Position numbers and translations under genes: made by a program
In this document: in pieces, positions 1-9,573 of the stretch
How the letters are laid out: every line of letters starts with the position of its first letter
Numbering within the stretch: the stretch's first letter is position 1
The notes under the pieces: model-generated
What the model saw: the letters and a program-made list of their open reading frames with translations, nothing else
Databases searched by the model: none
Told to the model about the DNA's origin: nothing
Assembly (NCBI RefSeq): GCF_023230885.1
Contig: NZ_JALNWM010000010.1
Span: 1 to 27,820, forward strand
Source: Desulfocurvus sp.
GTDB taxonomy: Bacteria > Desulfobacterota > Desulfovibrionia > Desulfovibrionales > Desulfovibrionaceae
Direction of reading: 5' to 3'
DNA length: 27,820 bases

Positions 1-177
1 GTACACGGTGGCCTGGCCGATGGACTTGTCCTGCGCCTTGACCTTGTTGTAAAGGTCCTCGGACGCAAGATGGCCGTCCTCGGCCAGGAACACATCCAGG
101 ATGAGCCGCCGCTGGGGCGTCATCTTGAGGTTCTTCCTGGTCAGGAAGTCGGTGAAAACGGCCTGTGGCTCCTTCAT
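1..177 (-). CDS. Fur-family transcriptional repressor (N-terminal part, cut by window edge)
   Basis: The first 59 codons of a Fur-superfamily regulator are visible; the rest lies beyond the left edge. The segment has the typical N-terminal winged-helix opening: a KMTPQRRLILDVFL helix (about residues 18-31), then a HLASEDLYNKVK segment and IGQATVY, which leads into the DNA-recognition helix. The metal sites and dimerisation domain are not visible, so Fur, PerR and Zur cannot be told apart, although the sequence style resembles the Fur-like proteins of Desulfovibrio. The ATG at 175-177 follows a purine-rich GAGAGGGG ribosome site. The gene has its own promoter with a tandem repeat at the predicted transcription start and is divergent from the cyclase gene, with 93 bases between the two start codons. 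Confidence 0.88.
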   Translation of the reverse strand, partial: MKEPQAVFTDFLTRKNLKMTPQRRLILDVFLAEDGHLASEDLYNKVKAQDKSIGQATVY

Positions 178-200
178 GGCCCCTCTCTTGCTGGCGTGAC

Positions 201-220
201 GTTTTTGGCAGTTTTTGGCA
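201..220. repeat. Tandem 10-bp direct repeat at the fur-like promoter
   Basis: GTTTTTGGCA occurs twice in immediate succession (201-210 and 211-220). The pair lies directly downstream of the minus-strand -10 box and covers the predicted start site of the Fur-family gene. Tandem sites one helical turn apart are a common operator geometry, so this may bind the Fur-family protein itself or another regulator. It does not resemble the classical palindromic Fur or PerR boxes. The operator role is inferred from position only. Confidence 0.45.
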
Positions 221-248
221 TTTATTCAGTCCCGCGCCATTCTGTCAA
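221..248 (-). promoter_or_regulatory. Sigma-70-type promoter of the Fur-family gene
   Basis: On the minus strand a perfect TTGACA (-35, positions 243-248) is followed after 16 bases by AATAAA (-10, positions 221-226). The predicted transcription start falls near 214, about 37 bases upstream of the start codon. This is one of the best promoter matches in the window. A weaker plus-strand candidate for the cyclase gene overlaps it: TTGGCA at 215-220, then 17 bases, then CATTCT at 238-243. Confidence 0.6.
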
Positions 249-270
249 GGTGAACCCCCCGGGAGGCATC

Positions 271-921
271 ATGTCCCCTTTGCCCCGCATCATCGACATC
301 ACCCTGCCCATCGGCCCGGCGACCCCGCCCTGGCCCGGCGATCCGGGCCTGACCGTGGGCGCGGCGCACACCTTCGCCTCCTCGGGCTGGCATACCTCCG
401 TCCTGACCCTGAGCGCCCACACGGGCACCCATGTGGACGCCCCGGGGCACATGCTGCCCGACGGCGCCCGGCTGGACGCCTTCGGCCTGGAGCGCTTCGT
501 CCTGCCTGCGGTGGTGGCGGAAGCGGGGCCGGGCCCCCTGGTGGGGGCGGACGCGGTGCGCCGCAGCGGCGTCCGCCCCGGCGAGGCCCTGCTGCTGCGC
601 ACGGACAACTCCGCGCGCGGCCTGGCCGACGCCTCGGGGGCCATGCGCACCGACTTCACGGCCCTGTCCCCCGGGGCCGCCCGGGCCGTCGTGGACGCCG
701 GGGCCTCCCTGCTCGGTATCGACGGTCCCTCGGCGGACCCGTACGGCGCCGCCGTCCCCGCGCATACGCTCCTCATGGGCGCGGGGGTGCTCATCGTCGA
801 GAGCCTGGCCCTGGCCCTGGCGCCGTTGGGGCGCCACCTGCTGGTCTGCCTGCCCCTGCGCCTGCCCGGGGTGGAGGCCAGCCCCGTGCGCGCCGTGCTG
901 CTGGAGGGGGCCGCGGGCTGA
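271..921 (+). CDS. Cyclase / kynurenine formamidase-like metal-dependent hydrolase
   Basis: A 216-residue protein of the cyclase family (Pfam PF04199 type), which includes bacterial kynurenine formamidase KynB and isatin hydrolase. The metal-binding signature HxGTHxDxPxH is intact: H50, H54, D56 and H60 in SAHTGTHVDAPGH. The later IDGPSADP segment and the C-terminal IVESLAL segment (family VIENL-like) also fit, and the length is normal (about 200-220). The start at 271 is chosen because GGGAGG lies at 261-266 and the family N-terminus (a RIIDIT-like opening) begins just after it; upstream in-frame codons would overlap the fur-like promoter. No kynurenine or tryptophan genes are adjacent, so the substrate is unknown; ester or amide hydrolysis is the family inference. 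Confidence 0.85.
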   Translation: MSPLPRIIDITLPIGPATPPWPGDPGLTVGAAHTFASSGWHTSVLTLSAHTGTHVDAPGHMLPDGARLDAFGLERFVLPAVVAEAGPGPLVGADAVRRSGVRPGEALLLRTDNSARGLADASGAMRTDFTALSPGAARAVVDAGASLLGIDGPSADPYGAAVPAHTLLMGAGVLIVESLALALAPLGRHLLVCLPLRLPGVEASPVRAVLLEGAAG

Positions 922-970
922 CGCGCGCCCTGCGCGGCGGCGCGGCCCGCGCCGTGGCCGCCGGATGAAA

Positions 971-1001
971 AGGCCCGCGCGCACCCTGTGCGCGCGGGCC
1001 T
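971..1001 (-). terminator. Rho-independent terminator of the M16 protease gene (possibly bidirectional)
   Basis: A perfect 13-bp G+C stem (972-984 with 988-1000, extended by an A-T pair at 971/1001) has a 3-base loop. On the minus strand it is followed by TTTT (complement of 968-971), the normal form of an intrinsic terminator, and it lies about 30 bases past the protease stop codon. The cyclase gene converges on it from the other side and may share it. Confidence 0.8.
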
Positions 1002-1029
1002 CGCGTCGCGCGTCGGCCGGGCCGGTTGG

Positions 1030-3924
1030 CTAGAGGACCCGGGTCACGCTGAAGCCCAGGCCCGAAGCCTCGATGGCCTCTGCCGATCCCAGGACCACCA
1101 CCTGCCCTCCGGCCAGGGCCGCGTCCATGCGCTCGCCCAGGGCCCGGAAATCCGCCGCGCTGGCGCCAAGCAGCTCCTCGCGCATGGCCTGGCGGCGCTC
1201 GTCCGTGTCGCCCGTCAGTTCGCGCAGCAGGGCGGTGAGGCCCTGGGCGTCGGGCAGCAGGTGGGCGTCCACGTCGCCCACGGCGCCGATGACGGCCTTG
1301 GCCAGCTCGTCGGCGGACAGGTCCAGGGCCTTGAAGAAGGCGCCCGTGCCGTCGAAGGCCGCCAGGGTGCCCGCCAGGGCCGGGTCGCGGTATGAGGCGA
1401 AGGCCAGGGACCCCGCGAAGCGGTCCAGCACGCAGAAGGCCCCGTAGGCCCCGCCGCGCACGCGGACCTTCTCCCACAGGTAGCCCATGCGCGCGTACTT
1501 CACCGCCGCGAGGTCCGCGCCGTGGAAGCTCCAGCCCGTGCCCCGCAGGTCCACGATCTTGCCCACATAGTTCACCCGCGCCGGGATGGCCAGGCCCTCG
1601 CGTTCGGGCAGGGGCTCCGGGCTCCAGGCCGCCGCCGGGGCCGCCCCCGCGGGCAGGGCGGCGGCGAAGTCCGCCAGGGGGCCCTCGATGGCCGCCAGGT
1701 CCGCCGCGTCGCCGGTGACGTTGAGCACCATGTTGCCCGCGCGCGCCAGCAGCCCGCGCAGTTCCTCCAGCCGCGCCAGCACCCCGGGCCAGTCGGCGTC
1801 GATTTCCGCGGCCAGGGCGCGCACGGCGCCCAGGGCCTCCAGCCCGCCCATGCGCTCGGCGGCCCAGCCCGCAAGGCTGGCCCGGGCCCGCAGCCGCGAG
1901 AGGACCACAGCGTGCCCCGAGGGCACCAGGGACTGCTCCATGCGCGCCTTTTCCTCGCCGACCATGAGCCGGAAGCGCTCGCGGTCGTCGAAGCGGGCGT
2001 CCAGCAGCACGTCGCGCAGGATGTCCAGCATCTCCGGAGCGTTGGCCGCAGTGGCCTTGCCGTGCAGGAACAGCCGGGCCACGGGCGCGGCGGCGTCCAG
2101 GGCCGTGGAGGTGAAGACCTCCGAGCCCATGCCGCCGGTCTTGCGCGCGATGCGCATGGACAGTTCGGCGAAGTCCTCGCGCGTGGTGCCCATCTCGAAC
2201 AGCGCGCGCCCGAAGAGCGGCACCAGGGGCAGCAGCCGCTGGGGCACGCAGGTCAGGTCCAGCCCGGCGTCGAGGTAGACGATGCCCCGGGCCGGGATGT
2301 CGTGCAGCCGGGTCATGGCCGCGGCGGTGGCCCCGGGGCGCGAGGGAATGACCGCGCCGCGCGCGGGGATGTCGGACAGCTCCAGGCGCGGGATGGCGGC
2401 CAGGGCCTCGGGGCTGTCGGGGGTTTCCTGGAGCCGGGCCAGCTCGCGGGCCCGGGCCATGACCCCGGCCCGGGCGGCCTCGTCCATGTCGGCCAGTTCG
2501 GCCGCCAGTCCGGCGGCCTCGTCGGCCTCGCGGGCGGCCGCCAGCCCGGGGTCGGGCCGCAGAACCACCGTCACCCGGTGCGGGTTGCCCAGCAGGTGGG
2601 TGCGGATGAGCTCCTGGAACACAGGCTCGCCCGCGTCAAGGCGCGCCTTGAGGGCCGCCAGCGGCGCCTCGAAGGCCAGCGGCTCGAAGGGGTCGGCGTC
2701 GTAGAGCCAGTTGGTCAGGCTGGACAGCATCATGGACAGCCCGCGCGGGAAGCGCCCGGTGTTGTTCTCGCGCAGGTCGAACTCCACGGTGTTCAGCGCG
2801 GCCTCGACCATGTCCCGGGTGGGGCCCCCGGCGGCCAGGCGTTCCAGGGTTTCCAGCACCAGGGCCTGCACGGCGGCCTCGTCGCGCAGCTCCACGCCCC
2901 GCAGGCCGATGGAGAAGTACATCTGGCGCAGTTCCGTCTCCAGGCCCGTGCCCGCGAGATCCTCGCCCAGGCCCGACTCCATGAGCGCGCGGCGCAGGGG
3001 CGACGACGGCAGGCCGGTGAGCAGCTCTTCGAGTACCTCCAGGGCCAGGGCCAGGGGCCGGTCGGTGACCTCGGGCAGCAGCCAGTTGAGCACCACCATG
3101 CCGCTGGGGTCGTCTCCGGCGTCGAAGGGCTTCTCCACCCGGCGCGGGGCCGCCAGGGGCGCCTGGGCGGGCACCCGGGAGTCCACTTCCCGGGGGCCGA
3201 ACTCGTCCAGGAAGGCGCCCAGCACCCGCAGCCGTTCGGCCTCGGGGTCGTCGCCGTAGAACCAGAAGCGGGCGTTGGCCGGGTGGTAGTAGGTTTCGTG
3301 GAAGGCCTTGAATGCCTCGTAGGTCAGCGCGGGGATGACCTCGGGGTCGCCGCCCGAGTCCAGGCCGTAGGGCGTGTCGGGGAACAGGGCCTGCTGGCAG
3401 GCCTCGTGCAGCACGCCGTCGGGCGAGGAGTAGGCGCCCTTCATCTCGTTGTAGACCACGCCCTTGCGCGTGAGCGGCCCCTGGGGGTCGTCCAGCTCGT
3501 GGTGCCAGCCCTCCTGGCGGAAGATGTCCTCGGTGATCAGGGGGTGGAAGACCGCGTCCAGGTACACGTCCACCAGGTTGCGGAAGTCCGCGAGGTTGGT
3601 GCTGGCCACGGGGTAGCAGGTCTTGTCCGGATAGGTGAAGGCGTTGAGGAAGGTTTGCAGGGAGCCCTTGAGCAGCTCCACGAAGGGCTCCTTCACCGGA
3701 TAGCGCCGCGAGCCGCACAGCACCGAGTGCTCCAGGATATGGGCCACGCCCGTGGAGTCGGCGGGCGGGGTGCGCAGGGTCACGCCGAAGACCTTGTTCT
3801 CGTCGGGGCAGGCCACGGACGCGAGCTGGGCGCCGGTCTTGTCGTGGCGGTACAGGCGGGCCGTGCAGCCCGCCTCGGGAATCTCCTGCTCGCGCAGCAG
3901 CGTGAATCCGTACATGGTGTCCAT
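1030..3924 (-). CDS. M16C (PreP/falcilysin-type) zinc metalloprotease
   Basis: A 964-residue peptidase of the insulinase superfamily, matching the length of the single-chain PreP (presequence protease) group. The inverted zinc motif HxxEH is intact (H62, E65, H66 in AHILEHSVLCG), and the third ligand is probably E159 in VVYNEMKGAYSSP. PreP enzymes enclose short unfolded peptides in a clamshell of two halves and degrade them; the two-half fold with an M16C-associated middle region is inferred from length and family. No signal peptide or membrane segment is seen, so a cytoplasmic peptide-clearing role is likely. ATG at 3924 is preceded by CCGGAGGA at good spacing; a second ATG three codons later is too far from it. 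The gene is monocistronic, with its own promoter candidate and a strong terminator. Confidence 0.9.
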   Translation of the reverse strand: MDTMYGFTLLREQEIPEAGCTARLYRHDKTGAQLASVACPDENKVFGVTLRTPPADSTGVAHILEHSVLCGSRRYPVKEPFVELLKGSLQTFLNAFTYPDKTCYPVASTNLADFRNLVDVYLDAVFHPLITEDIFRQEGWHHELDDPQGPLTRKGVVYNEMKGAYSSPDGVLHEACQQALFPDTPYGLDSGGDPEVIPALTYEAFKAFHETYYHPANARFWFYGDDPEAERLRVLGAFLDEFGPREVDSRVPAQAPLAAPRRVEKPFDAGDDPSGMVVLNWLLPEVTDRPLALALEVLEELLTGLPSSPLRRALMESGLGEDLAGTGLETELRQMYFSIGLRGVELRDEAAVQALVLETLERLAAGGPTRDMVEAALNTVEFDLRENNTGRFPRGLSMMLSSLTNWLYDADPFEPLAFEAPLAALKARLDAGEPVFQELIRTHLLGNPHRVTVVLRPDPGLAAAREADEAAGLAAELADMDEAARAGVMARARELARLQETPDSPEALAAIPRLELSDIPARGAVIPSRPGATAAAMTRLHDIPARGIVYLDAGLDLTCVPQRLLPLVPLFGRALFEMGTTREDFAELSMRIARKTGGMGSEVFTSTALDAAAPVARLFLHGKATAANAPEMLDILRDVLLDARFDDRERFRLMVGEEKARMEQSLVPSGHAVVLSRLRARASLAGWAAERMGGLEALGAVRALAAEIDADWPGVLARLEELRGLLARAGNMVLNVTGDAADLAAIEGPLADFAAALPAGAAPAAAWSPEPLPEREGLAIPARVNYVGKIVDLRGTGWSFHGADLAAVKYARMGYLWEKVRVRGGAYGAFCVLDRFAGSLAFASYRDPALAGTLAAFDGTGAFFKALDLSADELAKAVIGAVGDVDAHLLPDAQGLTALLRELTGDTDERRQAMREELLGASAADFRALGERMDAALAGGQVVVLGSAEAIEASGLGFSVTRVL

Positions 3925-3967
3925 CCGTCCTCCGGTTGGTTGAATGCGTGGCGTCGGCCAGGGTCCG

Positions 3968-3996
3968 GTTGTACATGAGCCCGCCCCGGAAATGAA
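3968..3996 (-). promoter_or_regulatory. Candidate promoter of the M16 protease gene
   Basis: On the minus strand TTCATT (-35, 3991-3996) is separated by 17 bases from TACAAC (-10, 3968-3973), about 44 bases upstream of the start codon. The -10 is a fair match and the -35 is weak. Next to it, 3997-4010 is a self-complementary C5-GCGC-G5 element of unknown role. The rest of the 294-base divergent gap (3925-4218) is very G+C-rich and shows no other clear feature apart from the promoter of the next gene. Confidence 0.35.
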
Positions 3997-4153
3997 CCCC
4001 CGCGCGGGGGGGCGGGGCGGGCGGCCCGGGCGGGAAAATTCCTGCCCCCGGCGGCCTTGGGTGCGGGGCGGCGGGCATCCTCGCGTACCCTTGACCGCGC
4101 GGCGGTCCGGCGGCCTTGGGCGCGGGGGCGGAGCGTCTTTTCGGGGCCCGCGC

Positions 4154-4182
4154 TTGCGTCGGACCACGCGCCGGGGTACTAT
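4154..4182 (+). promoter_or_regulatory. Candidate promoter of the binding protein / kinase operon
   Basis: TTGCGT (4154-4159), a 17-base spacer and TACTAT (4177-4182) lie about 37 bases before the start codon at 4219. The A+T-rich TACTATATGAAAT stands out against very G+C-rich surroundings. The -35 matches at only three positions, so activator dependence is possible. Confidence 0.4.
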
Positions 4183-4218
4183 ATGAAATCCGGTATACCC
4201 CCGGAAAGGAGGGACGCA

Positions 4219-5252
4219 ATGGCCGATACCACGACCCGGCTCCGCGGGCCTTCGGCGTTTTGGGCGGGCGCGCGCCGCGCCCTGGCAGCTGCCCTGGCCC
4301 TGCTGGCCGCAGTCCTGCCGGCTGCCACTCCTGCGGCGGCCAGGGACCAGCCCTACGCGGGCAAACGCATCCTGTGGGTCGACTCCTACGCCCCGGGCTT
4401 CGCCTGGACCGACGGCATCGTGCGCGGCGTGCGGGAGGTCCTCGACGGCACGGGCGTCACCCTGCATGTGGTCCACATGGACACCAAGCGCGACACCTCC
4501 CCCGAGTTCGCCCGCCAGGCCGGGCTGCGCGCCAAGGCCGAGATGGACGCCCTGGGCCCCCATGTGGTCATGGCCTCGGACGACAACGCCCAGCGGCATT
4601 TCGTGGTGCCCTTCCTGCGGGGCGGCCGGACGCCGGTGGTCTTCTGCGGCGTGAACTGGGACGCCTCGCCCTACGGCTATCCGGCGCCCAACGTCACGGG
4701 CATGGTCGAGGTCGGCCTGCTGCGCGAGGCCCTCGACGTGATGCGCCCCTTCGCCAGGGGCCCCCGGGTGGCCGTCATCGCCGCCGACACCGTGAGCGAG
4801 CGCTCCAACCTGGAGGTCTACGCGGCCCGGGGCCTTGCGCGCGGCTGGGCGACCTTCCTGCTGCACGATTTCGCCGAGTTCCCCGCCGCCTTCCGGCAGG
4901 CCCAGGAGCAGGCCGACATGATCCTGCTGGGCGGCAACGGCGGCATCGCGAACTGGGACGACGCCCGGGCCAGGGAATTCCTGGCCGCCCACACCGCCGT
5001 GCCCACGGGCAGCCTGGACGCCTACCTCGCGCCGTACAGCGTGTTCACCTTCTCCAAGGTGCCCGAGGAACAGGGCCGCTGGATGGCCGCCACGGCCCTG
5101 CGCCTGCTCGACGGCGAAAGCCCGGCGGACATCCCCATGACGGAGAACCGCCGCGTGAACCTCATCGTCAACCTCGAGCTGGCCCGGGCGGCGGGGCTGG
5201 TGCTGCCCCTGTCCCTGTTGCGCACGGCGACCGTCCTGGGCCGGGACGCCCC

Positions 5253-5256
<4 letters not shown>
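4219..5256 (+). CDS. Periplasmic ABC-type substrate-binding protein, probable sensor partner of the downstream kinase
   Basis: A 345-residue exported protein. An N-terminal signal peptide is clear: a basic start (TRLRGPSAFWAGARR), a long alanine/leucine core, and a likely cut after PAAA near residue 43. The mature part begins with GKRILWVDSYAPG and follows the type I periplasmic binding-protein pattern of the ABC_sub_bind group (PF04392-like), including VVFCGVNWD and a late VFTFSKVPEE segment. There is no permease or ATPase gene nearby. Instead the stop codon overlaps the start of a membrane histidine kinase, so the protein probably presents a ligand to that kinase, as TorT does for TorS or LuxP for LuxQ. 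ATG at 4219 follows AAGGAGGG (4206-4213); an earlier in-frame ATG at 4183 lies inside the promoter candidate and lacks a ribosome site. The ligand is unknown. Confidence 0.8.
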
Positions 5257-7250
<1,994 letters not shown>

Positions 7251-7304
7251 GCCGGGCCTGTGGCGGCGCGCGTGGCGCTGCGCTCCTCCCCTTGCGCAAA
7301 GGCG

Positions 7305-7339
7305 CGCGGGCCGCGCCGGGGGTTCCGGCGCGGCCCGCG
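7305..7339 (+). terminator. Strong hairpin after the sensor kinase gene
   Basis: A perfect 15-bp G+C stem (7305-7319 with 7325-7339) with a 5-base loop lies 54 bases past the kinase stop codon. No T run follows, so it may act as a weak or factor-assisted terminator, or protect the mRNA 3' end. Confidence 0.5.
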
Positions 7340-7377
7340 AGGCCATTCCCGCCCGAGGGGCAGGACGCGCAGGTGCG

Positions 7378-7427
7378 GAGTTATGGGAGAGTGTCCGCTC
7401 GGACCTGAATTATTTCAGGAATAACTC
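7378..7427. repeat. A+T-rich nested inverted repeats in a convergent intergenic gap
   Basis: Outer arms GAGTTAT (7378-7384) and ATAACTC (7421-7427) enclose an inner CCTGAA/TTCAGG hairpin (7404-7409 with 7414-7419, loop TTAT). The segment is conspicuously A+T-rich for this window. It lies between the 3' ends of the kinase and the lysozyme-like gene, where no promoter is expected. It could be a folded RNA end, a protein-binding site or a relic; no function can be assigned. Confidence 0.35.
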
Positions 7428-7440
7428 AGCGTTACAGGAC

Positions 7441-7467
7441 AAACCACCCCTGTCCCGGCTGGGGTGG
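7441..7467 (-). terminator. Terminator of the lysozyme-like gene
   Basis: CCACCCC (7444-7450) pairs with GGGGTGG (7461-7467) across a 10-base loop. On the minus strand the stem is followed by TTTG (7441-7443 plus one base). It lies about 30 bases past the stop codon at 7497. The T run is short, so efficiency is uncertain. Confidence 0.55.
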
Positions 7468-7496
7468 AGTGTGAACAACGTCTTGCAACTCCACGC

Positions 7497-8825
7497 TCAG
7501 GCGCTGTGGTCCAGCATGGAGGCGCCGTCGAGCATGGACAGGGCCGCGCCCATCTCGCGGGCGAAGCGGTCGCGCACGGCCTGCTGCACGCGCGTGTTCG
7601 ACGAGCCGAAGCGGTCCGCGCGCAGGGCGTAGACCTCGCGGATCAGCCCGCGTTCGAAATCCGGCCCCTGGGCCATGCCGCCCAGGGCCTGCATCGCGGC
7701 GGAGAAGATGCGCGCCGATCCGCTGGCGCCGTGCTGCACGGCGGTGCTCCACAGCACCTGGGCCAGGGCCTGGTGCCGGGCCGAGAGGTCCACCCCGGTC
7801 CGGTCGGCGATCTTGCGCAGGGCGGGCAGGTAGTGCGTCTTGGCGATGAAGTCGTGCTGGAGCCGGGCGAAGCGCTCGGAATCCTCTGCGGCCACGGCCT
7901 TCCAGGCGTCGGGCATGGCGCCGGTGCGTCCGCCGGTGTTGGCCGGGCCCGCCTGGCGCAGGCGTCCGGCGATGTCCGGCGCGGCCTGGTCGAGGTAGTC
8001 CAGGAAGCGGTCGAACGTCCCGGCGCGCGAGGATATCTGGTAGCTGCCGTAGGAGGTGCCGCCCACGCGGTCGTAGCCCACCGCGCCCGCCTCCCCGCCG
8101 GACTCGAAGCGCGCCGAGAGCAGCCCGAGGATGTCCACCCCCGATGCTCCGGACGCCTTCCCGGCGCCCTGGGCGGCGGCCCTGCCGTAAGCCTGGCGGG
8201 CCCGGGCCGCCTGCGCGGCGCCGGTGGCCCCGGCGTCCTGCGGGGCCGGGGCCGCCGGGCCGCCCACGCGAACGCCCGCAGCCGCCCCGTCCGGCCCGCC
8301 CGGAGCGGAGGCTCCCGCCCGCCGCAGGCCGTCGAGGGGCTTCGCGTCGGTCGCGCCCCACGGCCCCGGCGCCTGGGCCGCCCCGGCCCCCTGGCCCACG
8401 GGCGAAAGCCCCGCGGCGCCCAGGGCGCGGATCAGCCCCTGCACGCCGCCTGCGCCCGGCAGCCCGGCCCCGGGCAGGAACGAGAATCCCGATCCCGGGT
8501 CGGCCTGGCCGCCGTCCAGGGCGTCCAGCAGGGCGTGCATCTCGGAGAGGCCCTGGGCGTCGGCCGCGCCGTCGCCGCCCTCCATGAGGGCCATGAACTG
8601 CGAACCCATGGACGCCCGGGACATCTGGTCCAGGGCCTGGGTGCCGCCGCTGGCCAGCGCCTCGCGCAGGGCCCCGGCGAAACGCAGGCCCGCGCCGGGC
8701 AGGGCCTGGGCTCCGGCGCCCGGCAGCCCGAGGCCGACGCCCCTGGCGCCGGAGCGCTCCAGGAGGTCGCGGGCGCCCGTCACGGGCTGGGTGAAAAGCA
8801 GGGGGTTCACGGCCATGTGCGTCAT
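7497..8825 (-). CDS. Lysozyme-like protein with Gly/Ala-rich N-terminal half (VgrG3-C-like domain)
   Basis: A 442-residue protein in two parts. Residues 1 to about 240 are rich in Gly, Ala and Pro, apart from helical stretches such as FAGALREALASGG. The C-terminal 200 residues look like a lysozyme-fold peptidoglycan hydrolase: SARFESGGEAG, with a glutamate in the usual catalytic place, then GGTSYGSYQISS. This resembles the C-terminal domain of VgrG3-type effectors and phage lysins. No signal peptide is visible, which suggests export by a specialised apparatus or use inside the cell. The gene stands alone and no type VI or flagellar genes are adjacent. GGCGGAG lies only two bases from ATG 8825 and eleven from a second ATG at 8816, so either may be the true start. 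Domain assignment is from motif memory and is moderate. Confidence 0.6.
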   Translation of the reverse strand: MTHMAVNPLLFTQPVTGARDLLERSGARGVGLGLPGAGAQALPGAGLRFAGALREALASGGTQALDQMSRASMGSQFMALMEGGDGAADAQGLSEMHALLDALDGGQADPGSGFSFLPGAGLPGAGGVQGLIRALGAAGLSPVGQGAGAAQAPGPWGATDAKPLDGLRRAGASAPGGPDGAAAGVRVGGPAAPAPQDAGATGAAQAARARQAYGRAAAQGAGKASGASGVDILGLLSARFESGGEAGAVGYDRVGGTSYGSYQISSRAGTFDRFLDYLDQAAPDIAGRLRQAGPANTGGRTGAMPDAWKAVAAEDSERFARLQHDFIAKTHYLPALRKIADRTGVDLSARHQALAQVLWSTAVQHGASGSARIFSAAMQALGGMAQGPDFERGLIREVYALRADRFGSSNTRVQQAVRDRFAREMGAALSMLDGASMLDHSA

Positions 8826-8929
8826 GTCTCCGCCAGGGTTGCGGCGTCGGGTTTTCGACACGAAACCGGGCGCCGCAGGGGGGCGAGCAAGAAGCGTGCC
8901 CCGCCCGCAAGGCGCGCGACGCAAAGCAT

Positions 8930-8957
8930 TTGCCCTTTTTCCCGCCTTGCTTATACT
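8930..8957 (+). promoter_or_regulatory. Sigma-70-type promoter of the HD-domain / YihY operon
   Basis: TTGCCC (8930-8935), 16 bases, then TATACT (8952-8957) lie 39 bases before the start codon at 8997. The -10 is a close match and the pair sits in a local T-rich patch. No other promoter candidate is seen before the next three genes, which supports one transcript to the terminator at 12408-12443. Confidence 0.6.
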
Positions 8958-8996
8958 GGCCCCAACCCGCAACCCCAGCCAGGGAGGTCACCCCGG

Positions 8997-9551
8997 ATGC
9001 TCAACCGTGACGAGGCTCTGGAGCTGGTCAAGGCTCAGGGCCCCGAGCCGCACCTGATCAACCACGCCATACAGACCGAGGCCATCATGCGCGCCCTGGC
9101 CCTGCGCCTGGGCCACGACCCCGAGCTGTGGGGTGTGACCGGCCTGCTGCACGACCTGGACTACCCCGCCACCCGGGACAATCCCGCGCGCCACGGCCTG
9201 GAGGGCGCGGCCATGCTGGCCGGGCGGATGCCCGACGACGCCCTGCAGGCCATCGCGGCCCATAACGAGGAGTATACCGGCGTGGCGGCGGCCAATCCCT
9301 TCGACTTCGCCCTGCGCGCGGCGGAGACGGCCACCGGGCTCATCAGCGCCGCGGCCCTGGTCCGGCCCACGCGCATGGAGGGCATGGCGCCCAAGGGGCT
9401 GAAGAAGAAGATGAAGGACAAGGCGTTCGCCGCCGCGGTCAACCGCGAGCGCATCCGCGAGTGCGAGCGCCTGGGCATGACCCTGGACGACTTCTTCCTG
9501 CTGGCCATCCCGGCCGTGGCCCAGGTGGCCGGGGAAACGGGGCTGGCCTGA
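8997..9551 (+). CDS. HD-domain (HDIG-type) metal-dependent phosphohydrolase family protein
   Basis: A 184-residue soluble protein with the HD-superfamily metal motif: an early histidine (H23 in INHAIQTEA), the HD pair H52-D53 in TGLLHDLDYPA, and a further histidine in AIAAHNEEYTG. The family hydrolyses phosphate esters, often of nucleotides, but small stand-alone members like this one mostly have no known substrate. AGGGAGG at 8981-8987 supports the ATG at 8997. It is the first gene of a probable four-gene transcript; the next gene starts 22 bases downstream. The C-terminal third includes a basic stretch (GLKKKMKDKAF). Confidence 0.8.
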   Translation: MLNRDEALELVKAQGPEPHLINHAIQTEAIMRALALRLGHDPELWGVTGLLHDLDYPATRDNPARHGLEGAAMLAGRMPDDALQAIAAHNEEYTGVAAANPFDFALRAAETATGLISAAALVRPTRMEGMAPKGLKKKMKDKAFAAAVNRERIRECERLGMTLDDFFLLAIPAVAQVAGETGLA

Positions 9552-9573
9552 GCCCGCCCGCCGGAGACGCGCC

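Noticed and set aside
70..270. An N-terminal extension of the cyclase gene starting at 70
   Set aside because: It would overlap the coding part and promoter of the divergent Fur-family gene, has no family similarity and lacks a ribosome site; GGGAGG before 271 decides the start.
1522..3978. An 818-codon open frame on the plus strand opposite the M16 protease
   Set aside because: The translation is Gly/Gln/His/Val-rich with no domain, and it mirrors a clear protease gene on the other strand. Long antisense frames are expected at this G+C content.
4183..4218. An earlier ATG at 4183 for the periplasmic binding protein
   Set aside because: It overlaps the -10 candidate and has no ribosome site, whereas AAGGAGGG precedes 4219 and gives a proper signal peptide.
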